Positions 33,427 to 43,151 of a stretch of DNA of 64,000 bases are shown in pieces. The position numbers were made by a program, and so were the translations under genes. The notes beneath the pieces are model-generated. The model was not told the origin of the DNA and made no database searches. It was given only the letters and a program-made list of their open reading frames with translations. The stretch's first letter is position 1. The number at the start of each line of letters is the position of its first letter. The stretch is from Cytospora piceicola (lineage: Eukaryota; Ascomycota; Sordariomycetes; Diaporthales; Cytosporaceae), in NCBI GenBank assembly GCA_023375675.1, contig JALQBC010000001.1, forward strand, positions 1,736,001-1,800,000, given 5' to 3'.

Positions 33427-36400
33427 ATGTCTTCGCTAGGCAACGGACAGGAAAGCCCCGATATCCATGCAATTTCCAGAATGCCAACAATTCAACACCA
33501 GAGGACAACCCATCAACCGAATTTCACACTATACGAAAGAAAGTCAGATCCAGTCCCCAACAGGTGATCAAAGACAACATCATACCCATGAAGCCCCATA
33601 CCACCACATACCTACGGTGTCTCCGGTTGAAGAGCGATGGAGACATATGGCTTCGAGACGTAGTGCCAGTGAACATCAGAATCGCATGAGCTCGTTTATA
33701 AGTGGTGATCCAAAGGTATAGCATAGCTAAACTCTGACTGATATATCATGAAGACCATATAACTGACGAAGATAGGAGAACAATAAGTACCATGTTAGAC
33801 GGACACACCCATCGACGTCTTTGACGTTTGCAACCACGATACCATTTCATAAAAAGCCCGAGAATTTTTCTAAAGGATTCAACTCAAAACGTCAGCCTTA
33901 TGTTACAACTGTGTCTGATATGCAGGAGTTTAGCGAGGAACCAGACCAAATCTTTGGTGCACGAACAATGGTGCAAGATAGAGGCTGTAAAATTTCCTCA
34001 TCAGCGATGCCTTTTTCTGACCATTGGGCAGAAGTAAGTACAGCCGCTGTACCACCAATTGAGCGGCCGAGTGAGGAGGTTGATGGTCCGATCGATGCGA
34101 GTGTATACCACACGGCTAGTCCTCAGAAGTCGGCGGCAGACTCTCGGAGGGACTCTCGGAATCAAAGAGACAACGTTCAACCGTGCAAAAGTAGCCGCGC
34201 TGCAAGTCTGCCAATCCGGGAGGTAGATACCCTAGGGTATTGATACCGGTCAGCAAGGCACGAAATATCCACCAACAGTAGCCTACCAGAAGGAAAACTT
34301 CGAAGCACAGTCTTTAAAACCGAACAACCGCCGCGAGGAAGATTTTACGGCCTTGTCCCCATCAACCAGCGATGTGAAGACAACTCGTCCAGGGCAAAGT
34401 GAATCTCGTTTAGATATCCAGCTTCCAAGTGAGAAGATGAAGCAATACATTTCAGCTACAACGGTCTCCAATAATGGTCGAATCATATCAAGCACTCACG
34501 ACATAGAGCCAGAGTCCTGCGCATATATAATCAAGAATGGTATGGGATACCCTATGCCGCGGTCCTCCAACTGGGGATTGGGAGACCGTGTTCTCGAGAC
34601 GGTCGGTCCGTGGTCATCACAGAAATCGCTTTACAAACGACTCGCATTCCTGAGCGATGATGACATGGCGGCCCTACAAACCATCCTAACGTCCCGTGGG
34701 TTTTCAGCTCAGACCTTTATACAGGTGAAGATACTGCCTAGGAAACCGTGGAGTAGGAAAGGATCCGCTGTTCTAGTCATCCTCAAGGACAACAATCTCA
34801 AGCCCTTCGAGAAAGACGAACCCATGCCATGGCGGTCACTCCGCGATTCGAATGCTAGTAAACCTCCAGGAGACGTTCATGATTTCCAATGGATCGACGG
34901 AGGACCAACGAAGATGTCGGCTCCCCTGGAGCCGAACACTCGACTTGGAGCTACAACTTATCGGACCACCGCAATCCCCGAACCTTCTGGACTTCAACCC
35001 ACGATGTCCTACAGCTCTGCGGATAAGAAAACCCATCGCGAAGTTCAAGATGTCTCCACAGCATTAATGGACCCGGAGGACTTCATCAGGGAATTGACAA
35101 CATACAGAGTATGGATAATTCAACCACATAATTCCCAGAACACAAGTAGCTGGGCCAAGTGTACCTTGGAAGAAGAGAACCTCAGCCACGAAGAGGCAGC
35201 AAGACGTGTTGTAGAGCTTGATAAATCCGGGGTTTCTATTCTGGACAAGAAACTTGCCTTACAACTGGATCAGAGATACCAAGTCCATCGTCTTCTTGAG
35301 CGAGTTGTCGCCCAACAGTCAAGTCCAGAGTACAAATGGATACTCCGACAGCTTGAAATGCCCAAAGAAAGAAAGAAAGGCCTGCGTCGTATCAGGCCAA
35401 CGACTTGTGCTATCGTCGTCTATCTCGCAAGGTCACCGAAACCGGGTACTGATCTACTCCAACTTCATCACAGAGACGCACAGGGCATTCGAATACCAAC
35501 TGGTCATCACGAGAATCATAGAACTGGTGTTTTCCCACTGCCGACAGAAGATGATGTGTCAATCGCCCCGCCAGCGCCTTCCAATCATCATGGCCCTCCG
35601 CAAGGTGGAACTCGTAGGTCGCCATGGGAAAGATACTTCCTTGATCTTAAAGTAAGGCAGCACAAAGGCCAACCACCGGCAAGCCCCAATGGTAAAAGCC
35701 GAGGCAGCCTTGGGGTTGGCTATTTTAGCAATGTGGGAAGTGATACGGAGACTAGTGACTCAAGAGGCATTAGCCTGGATGAGTCCCAGGCCTCGGTTGC
35801 AACAAAACCATCAAGACGGCATGACCCAGAACGGACAAGGAGACAATACCGACATCAGCAAGAGCCATCGATTGCCAGTGAACACTATGCACCAAGGCCA
35901 ACGCCTCGAACCTAGTTAGAGGAACGCCACGGGGACTATGCAACAGAGAGAGGCAATAGGCCGGACAGGAGGACATGGGATCAAAGTAAAGGTGAGTCCA
36001 GGTGCCAACTCGTATAACTTTGGAACGAACCGCTTACACGCCTTTAGGAAGTAAACCCTGGGAGACAGCCAATCCACAGAATGACTTCTTGGACCACGCA
36101 AATATAGGCGGCTATAATAGCGACAATAACACCCACGTAGATCTCGCTTCCCCAGACCCTTATATCTGGCACAGAGAGCCTCTATATCCTTCCCCTTCAC
36201 AGCGATACCGTCATAACACCGAACTGTTCGATAACCAGAAGAACCAAATTTTGAGTCCCAAGAGAGCACAAATAGCTGGGACTGTACAACTTACGAGCCA
36301 TACACTACCCTCACAACCATCGAGGAGGCCGTCAGTGAACGCTACAGGGTCACACTGGCCAACACAGGAAAGGCGGAAATCGTACTACCCTTCGTACTTC

Positions 36401-37068
36401 GATGATGAGCCATATGATCCACAGCCTGACACCTCAGTCAATGAGCAGATCAACGCCCTCCTCCTAGAGTGGACACCGGAAAATGCCACTGACACAACCA
36501 AAGCTACCACAAAAATGAGGAAGAGTGGGTTTGACCGGAGCCTCAGCGAAAATGAAGACGACTTTGCGGTGGGCGGGGGTCCAGCGAGTCCCCAGAGGCA
36601 GGCCACAGTCGACGCAGTCAGTGATCAGGCACACCAAAGCAGCCATGGACCGCGTGATTCGGTCTCGAGGGGGGGGGGGGGTACGATGTCCCGAGTCCAC
36701 CAAACAAAGACAAGCAGCCCATGCGATCAATAGGACCGGACTTTGGCGGAGGAGCACCGAATTCTGAATGGGCACGAAAACTGGTTGAGGCGACCAAAGC
36801 AGCACCCGAACCCGAACCGCAGTCGATAAAGCAGCAACATGGACGTGTACTCCGTCGGCGCGCAGGCCTGCCGCATCCGGGACTTTATCAAGTGTTCGAC
36901 AGACCAGGCGCTGTCAGACAGCACAGCCGTGGGTCGTTAACTGCTTGGAGCCTTGACGGACGAGCAGACAGGGGCGTAAGTGGCGTTAGAGGATCGGACA
37001 TCGACCGAGAAAATCGTTTGCGGCGCAGCCGGGGATCAGGAAAGCTGCGCAAGTCTGTAACATTTTGA
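33427..37068 (+). pseudogene. Large unrecognised gene with several reading-frame breaks
   Basis: I do not recognise this protein. A chain of plus-strand coding blocks looks like one gene of about 1100 codons. MSSLGNGQES starts at 33427. The frame then shifts by one to the block ending SFISGDPK at 33715, followed by a good 60-nt intron (33716-33775). The frame continues to 34222. It resumes at 34254 in another frame, across a gap of only 31 nt, very short for an intron. It runs to an in-frame TAG at 35913-35915. Coding-like sequence (EERHGDYATERG) continues in the same frame to a consensus donor at 35992 (intron 35992-36047). A final frame change falls in a 13-G tract (36669-36681) before YDVPSPPNKDKQPM. 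The protein is basic, Ser/Pro/Gln-rich and has no visible domain. Either it is a decaying gene, or sequence errors and missed introns cause the breaks; an intron from 35878 to 36047 could skip the TAG. Confidence 0.5.
36669..36681 (+). repeat. 13-G homopolymer inside a broken reading frame
   Basis: A run of thirteen G. The coding-like frame upstream (RDSVSR) and downstream (YDVPSPPNK) differ by one register across it. A run of 11 or 14 would join them. Confidence 0.8.
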
Positions 37069-37144
37069 GACCAGGCCCAATTGTATTGTAACTATGGAAC
37101 ATATAGACCGGGTGCGAACCGACCGCACCAATCATCTCGCGCTT

Positions 37145-37702
37145 GAGCGGCAATCATACTCTCGACAAAGGCGAGGGCCTGTTAGACGTACTCGCTACCA
37201 GATTCTTGGTACGTGGTAGCATCGTATCCATTGCGACAATAGGGGTCCGCACAATTGATGTAAGCCTGGACCTTTAGCCACTTGGGCACGACAAGGCCGG
37301 AAGAACACGCACCGACTTGACCAAAGACCACACAAGTCAGGATGTGAATATTGGAAAAGTAACGTCGACTTCTCTCAAACCTACCCCTCCAGCCGTGTGG
37401 ACTCATACGACAGACAGCTCACAAAGCGTACATCGCCCGTGACTATGGCCGCCGAGGAGAGCGGGAACGACGTATAAGTCATCCCCTCAGCCGTATCACC
37501 GCCGCCGCAGAGAGCATCAACCATACCATATCCTTGCGAGTACCGAGCAGCACAATCGATGAGTAGGGATAGTTCTGGTTGAAGGCATTGACGGCACTGG
37601 TGACGGCAGCAACGCCCTGGTTGGCCGAGTCGGCGTACCTTGCTCCGCCGCAGAGCGACCGATGCTGCGTAGTCGATATCCTCGGGAGTCATGCTGGAAT
37701 AG
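37145..37702 (-). pseudogene. Disrupted CE5 acetylxylan esterase / cutinase-family gene
   Basis: Secreted esterase relic. Reading the minus strand in pieces recovers clear CE5 blocks in order: MTPEDIDYAA (frame A, from 37692), GGARYADSANQGVAAV and SSIVLLG (frame B), then YSQGYGMVDALCGGGDTAEG (frame A again, holding the nucleophile Ser of GYSQG). These are followed by VGACSSG, INCADPYCRNGYDATTYQ and SGSEYV. A TAA (37184-37182) then interrupts, and QALAFVESM, the normal C-terminal helix, continues in the same frame. At least two frame changes and one nonsense codon therefore separate conserved segments. The family is about 200-230 residues and secreted; no intact signal peptide is visible upstream (open frame to 37905). 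It is non-functional as assembled. It sits beside another broken gene. Confidence 0.8.
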
Positions 37703-37905
37703 GTCTGGATCGAAAGCCTCGTTGATTTTGCTGCGTATTGGCGGCTAGCCCTTGCGGTGAAGGTTAATCTGCCTTCAGGTCTCACTTGGGAGCTCGGCGA
37801 AGTCCATGCTCGGTAACTTGGTAGAGACAACTGCATTTTGCTACAGTTCCTGTCTGAAACGTCCAAGTGAAACAAGCTGCTAGCGCTGGCTGGCTGTACT
37901 ATCAC

Positions 37906-38478
37906 CGGATGCTCGACGGTAACGGAGGCACCCTATTTGGGGAAATTCCAGGAGTGAAAAGGTCCAAGACAAGACATTTTACATGCCTTTACCCTGTATA
38001 TTTGGGCAGCGACTCTCGAGGGTTCAGACAGGGAGGTAGAAACACTACCAATGATGTGTAACTGTAACGAAGGTATGTTAGAGATGCATCCGGAGCTTCT
38101 AGAGCCTCAGAATCGGGTTATAGCCGCATATGCAGTTCACGGTTTGTGCATAAGTATGGTGGAAGGCCCCGGATGATCGCTGTGTCCGCCTAGGTGGCCC
38201 TTGAGAATCCTCGGGATGAATCTCCGGGGGGAAATGCTTCTTTGTGCCGATATCGGTACCGGTAACCGAAGAGGAGCCCTGGAGAATGGTATTGGCCAAG
38301 CCAGGCTGGCTTTCTTTGTTTCTCGAAGCGTACCAGCAGATGGAGGGCCACATCACGGACTCAGTGCACACCCGCAAATCAAACAATGGCGAATCACTCC
38401 GGGTAGTGAGGCCGGGTGGGAAATGAGGTTGGTGGCTCGGGGTTCACACTGGCAACATGATGCGTGGACTTCCTAGTT
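37906..38478. other. Intergenic region
   Basis: 0.57 kb between the esterase relic and the WD40 gene. I see no gene. Confidence 0.5.
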
Positions 38479-39858
38479 TTAGAATATGTCCCACAGGCTC
38501 ACTTTTCCGTCTTTGCTTCCAGCTGCAAGCCAATGAGCGTTTTTGGCCTGGCTGATACGTCTATCCTTGACCGTCATTTCCAGCATCCGGGGGACCAGCT
38601 TCGTCTCTGAAGGAGCCCCATCATCATGCGATTCAATGTCTGTGCGAGCGGCCTCGACCATGGTGGAAACAGCGAGATCAGCAAAGGCCGCCGCAAAACA
38701 GCCTACCGGATGCCACTTGAGGACAGCGACTTCGCGCAGGGTTTTGGCCGAGTAGACGCGGACCTTCGAGTCCCAGCCAGCTGTCGCGAAGATACGTCCG
38801 TCGGACCGAACTTTCAGGCCCTGTTGGCCCGAGTGTTTGGTCTTCACGATTTTCAGTGGCTGTGTCTGAATCTGAATTTTTCTGGAAATTTTTGAAGACC
38901 TTGATGGGGTGTAATTGGCTAGTGCTGCGGAGAGTCCTGAGCATGGTTTTGTTTTCTCGAGTTGCTGTTTTGAGCCCTGGTCTTCAGTTGAGTTTGTGTC
39001 TCCGGACTCAATTGCGGGGGAGCCCGTCTCAGTAGAACCAGGGAGCAGCCCTGCGACCAAAGGACGCTCGAAAGGCAGAGGATGTTTCGCGATGATAGCA
39101 TCAGCACTTGAAGTGAGGAAGTACTCCAGATTTGGAGCGACGTCCAGCGAAAGAACAGGCTGGTTGTGGCATTGGCTGCGGTAAATGGTAGACCAGGAGC
39201 CATCATCATCGAGCTGTGCGACAACTGCAAGGCCGTTTTCATACCCCACAATCAGGGTGAGCAGGCCAGCGACCCAAATGAGGGCGAGTGCCATGACCAT
39301 GCCATTCTCTTGGCCAAGCTTGACAGTGTGGAGCCGGGTCTGGGCTGGTAGGCTGTAGATGTCGACAGCCTCGGAGGCCAGAGTGTTTGGGACCGCTATC
39401 AGCAGCTCAAGACCGTATGATGCAGGAGAGCCTACACCAGATTTGTTCGCAGGTGGGGAGGCTGGGCCGGAGGCGAAGGAGCAGAAGTTCATGGTATTGA
39501 CCTCCAACACATGCACCAACCAGGGTTTGGTTCTAGGCTCAGGAGCGGGATCCAAGGGCAAGATGGTGCTCAGAACGGTCTCGTCCTTAGCGGTAAGTTT
39601 CCAGACGACAAGCTTGTTGTCCCTCCCATGCGTAATGATCTTGTCTGGGCCCCATTCTGAAATACCGAGAATGGCGTTGTCATGGGCGCGCCAGACAGCC
39701 GTAGCCCTCATGATAGTGAGATCCCAGACAACGACATAGCCATCGGCATCCCCGGTGATAAGGCGGTCGTTGGACCTGATAAAGGTCGCGGCATGGACTT
39801 GGGCCTTGTGGCCCCGAAGGATGGCCTTGGGCTGAGGAGGGATGTCTTCGTTTGACAT
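38479..39858 (-). CDS. asa1: ASTRA-associated protein 1 (Asa1), WD40 repeat protein (459 aa)
   Basis: Subunit of the ASTRA complex, which supports assembly of PIKK-family kinases and chromatin factors in the nucleus. Intronless, starting MSNEDIPPQPKAILRGHKAQ. WD40 repeats are visible from the N-terminus (AILRGHKAQVHAATF, GDADGYVVVWDL, RAHDNAILGI, THGRDNKLVVWKL) to the C-terminus (ATAGWDSKVRVYS, AAGSKDGKVSLWDIF). The N-terminal pair of blades and the DNKLVVWKL element are typical of Asa1, and the length matches fungal orthologues. A low-complexity loop (SGDTNSTEDQGSKQQ) interrupts the middle. It is a housekeeping gene, so the window is outside the metabolite cluster by this point. Confidence 0.88.
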   Translation of the reverse strand: MSNEDIPPQPKAILRGHKAQVHAATFIRSNDRLITGDADGYVVVWDLTIMRATAVWRAHDNAILGISEWGPDKIITHGRDNKLVVWKLTAKDETVLSTILPLDPAPEPRTKPWLVHVLEVNTMNFCSFASGPASPPANKSGVGSPASYGLELLIAVPNTLASEAVDIYSLPAQTRLHTVKLGQENGMVMALALIWVAGLLTLIVGYENGLAVVAQLDDDGSWSTIYRSQCHNQPVLSLDVAPNLEYFLTSSADAIIAKHPLPFERPLVAGLLPGSTETGSPAIESGDTNSTEDQGSKQQLEKTKPCSGLSAALANYTPSRSSKISRKIQIQTQPLKIVKTKHSGQQGLKVRSDGRIFATAGWDSKVRVYSAKTLREVAVLKWHPVGCFAAAFADLAVSTMVEAARTDIESHDDGAPSETKLVPRMLEMTVKDRRISQAKNAHWLAAGSKDGKVSLWDIF

Positions 39859-42800
39859 GGCTGAATAATTGCAGGAAGCTTCGACTCAAGCCACTGGCAA
39901 CTTAGCACATGGCGACGATCTTCTTGAAAGATCAATTTGAAACTAAGTTGTCTCGGGAAGATTCAGCTGCATTGTCGGGTGGTGACTGGAGGAAATGAAA
40001 CGTCGATGGTGGCAGTACAGGTAACAACCAGCTTGATACTGATGTTTGATGTTTGATATTTGGGCTTTACAGTGTCGTCAGTTTTCATGAGGGTTCGGTC
40101 CAAGCCATCCTAACCCTGAAAACCCAGGGCTCTCACTCACCCTAACCCTCCTACTCCGTCTCTTCACAACTTGAACTTCCCTTTTGCAGAACAGTCAAAC
40201 GACTGACTGGTTGCGTCTCCCTTGCTCTTAGCCAAGGGAGTGATTGACCTTGGCATCTCTGAACAGAGATAGATCTATTGCCAGCCGTGCCTCTTCCCCG
40301 TCTGCCAACCTTCCTTGGTTCTGCATCCGTCTTTCTGGACTCGCCTAGGTCTCGGGACGATGTGCCGCGTCGCAATCACTTGAGAACGAGGGGTGACATT
40401 GTCGAGAAAGCAGGTCGTCAGGTCGTCCGGCCGTCAAGCATCATCAGGTGCCCTCCCTGACGCCAGGTGCATCTGAGGTTTTTGCAAACACTTGTGGCGC
40501 TGGTCAGTGTCACTCATTCCCAACCTCGATTGGAACTAGACCCCTTCGCCCCGTCATCCCTGAGGCCTTTCATCATCTCCGTGGAGTCGTTCGCAATGGA
40601 ACCCTGTCCCAGCTCTAACAAGGGGAGGGGGCTTTGGGCTGCTTGACTTGCATACGGACTGACGGGTCCGTATTTATTCTAGATACCACTGGACAGATAC
40701 GTTGGATATGTACCCAAGATTTGGCTGTAAGGCCGGTTTCTCCACTGCGGCCCGAGAACATTGAAACCTTATCTCGTGTACTGTGTATCACGCCTCGCTG
40801 TTTTGCAGCTGAGATCTTGGGTGTCAAATATCCATTATCCGGTCCCTTCTCGGCGGATGACCGCACTACCACGACAACTGGGCTCGCATGACTGGGCGCA
40901 CCAAGCTGTGTCCGTCCTCTACTGCTGTGATCTCCCTGTGACACATCATCATTGGCAGAGATAGGCGAGCAATGGGGCTTCGTGCCACAACGCAGACATC
41001 TCGAACTTCCCCTCTATGCGGCTGGCTGGTAGCATTGCTGACGACGTTGAAGGGTTCGGCCGGCTCTACTTCCCACTCTACCACCTGAACCTTTCTCAAA
41101 CTTGGAGGTCAGCCAACAAAGAAAGCCAGCCAGTCCAGCCAACCGTTGCCACGAATAGAGTGGCAATGCTAAGGATCTAGTCCGTACTGGCTGATTGCAA
41201 AATATGCCGATACAGCTCCGGCCCGGCATCACTGCACTCTTTCCGGGACGATCTGCTCTCACATACCTAGGTATGCACTGCATCAATAGACAGCATGCCG
41301 TGCCCTGCACGACAAGCCGCATACCCTCGTCATCGGCAACGAGGCTGCCTGCCTTGGCCGGGAGTCTACTTCGATACTGTTCTCCAGGCGGTTGAACGCG
41401 CAAGGTCCTGTAGTCGGCCCACAAATGTGCATACCAAGTACGTAAGAATACATATCTACAAATATCTAGGGAGGAACGGCCGATCGAAATCATGTCAACA
41501 CTGCGAAGAATGTTCCCGTTGACGACCGTTCAGGCTGACTGGCAGGCAGTATCCCTGAAACAGACCGCCTGAAACAGGAATCGCCGAGTCTCTATTATCT
41601 AATCACCGAAATCGAATCTCGCAAATGCAAGATCAATCTGGATGAAAGAGAGCTGGGCCGACAGCCAAAAGTAGTTGACTTCACCGCCACTATCTTGGCA
41701 CCCTACGCAGCGAGCTATCCCTTCATACACACACATGATCGACAGGATCTGAGGGATACGCGACAACATTACTTCTCCTGCGTCTTCAAACCCATCAGCC
41801 CCTTCAGGCATCTTGCCTGGCTTGCCTATCCAGGTCACTTTGGGTTCTCTTACATGTCATTGCGCCAGGGGTTCAAATGGCTGAATGGCTAGTGGGAGAC
41901 TTCTCTGGGGCCTGTCGTGCAGGTCAACGCTTGTGCTCGCGCGATGGTTGGCTCGGGGCTGACCTTAATTGCAACCTACTGCCGCCTAGCGACCTCGGGA
42001 ACAATTCCCGTGGCGCTAGATTTTTCCACCCCCGCGGTTCCAATGTGACGGTGACAATGGTCGCTTTTCCATCTTGCGCCGTTCACGACCGACTTGACTG
42101 ACCCCTCCAAACAGCCTCGAGGCTAACCTTAGAACTCATTTCGCGGATCGCGGTCTGTACTACTGTGCAAGGTTGATGCCTCGGCAGCGTCTCGAACCTC
42201 CCATTGTCTCTGATATCGGCTGAACATAGGAAATTGCGGGACTCCTGTGCAACATCGTTTCAGCTTGGTCCCCCCGGATGAACATTCACAGACAGTCACT
42301 CATCTCAAATCGAACCTGAACGCACACCTTCAAACGCTTAGACGCCTAGACGTACCGTACGCCCCGGACAACAGTATCCAGGTCACGACGTGTTCCTTTG
42401 GGCTGTATTGCGTTCAATATGGCAGCTCAGTAGACGTTGACGGTATGTTCGCAGGCTCTCAGCCCTGCCCCACTTGCATCTCTTAAGCAATCCTGAGGGA
42501 TCACCCAGGAGTCCAGTGGCAGGTGGTAGACTGCCAGCCATACGCCACAAGCTGTCGCGATATCGAAGATACTGCGCCCAAATTCCACAAGTCTGGAGGA
42601 GGCGAGTCCCTTGTTGCAAGGGAAATTCCCCCTACCAGTTGCGCTTAAGGTCTTCTGCCTCCCCCGTTCCCTACCCCCTCCCATACTTTATTTGTCCTTC
42701 CAGCTCACGGATCCTCGGAGAGTGACGCCCGAGCTCTCGTCACGAGTTGTCCGGGGAATTTTCGACGATTGAGCTTCTGAGCAAACCTGCAGGGTCCTAT

Positions 42801-43151
42801 CGAATCTGAACACGGGAAGTTGCATGTTCCCCAAGATCTTGACCAACCACGACGACTGCCGAATCATTGCTCGTGATCTCCAACTCGCCGGGACGTTTGC
42901 AGCATACTAGTCTCCACAGTTCTTCATCCTGCCACCCTCACTCCGAGCCAGGGTCACAGCGAAAGGTTGCCGGGGGGGAGCACCTTGAAATTGTTCCGAT
43001 TGTTTGACAACCTGGCACCCACTTCTTCCTCACTCGCCTCGAGCTTCCCTACCTTTGCCTCATTGTCCTTGTCGCACCATCCGTCCGTCACAACGACGGC
43101 ACGGCCCTTCCGTTCCCGTCCCTCCCTCTCTGACCTGAGAGATCAGTAGCC
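39859..43151. other. Long non-coding stretch upstream of the Zn2Cys6 gene
   Basis: 3.3 kb without a supported gene. It contains scattered short ORFs, a 14-bp perfect palindrome CATACCTAGGTATG (41262-41275) and a pyrimidine-rich stretch at about 43010-43130 just before the coding region. It could hold a long 5' leader with an intron and regulatory elements of the transcription factor. Confidence 0.5.
41262..41275. repeat. 14-bp perfect palindrome CATACCTAGGTATG
   Basis: Longest example of the ACCTAGGT palindromes found in this window; others are at 14271, 28408 and 56729. All lie outside genes. Confidence 0.6.

Noticed and set aside
36841..36945. Alternative reading MDVYSVGAQACRIRDF near the end of the broken gene
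   Set aside because: Short, stops after about 34 codons, and competes with a longer open frame to 37068; cannot be supported.
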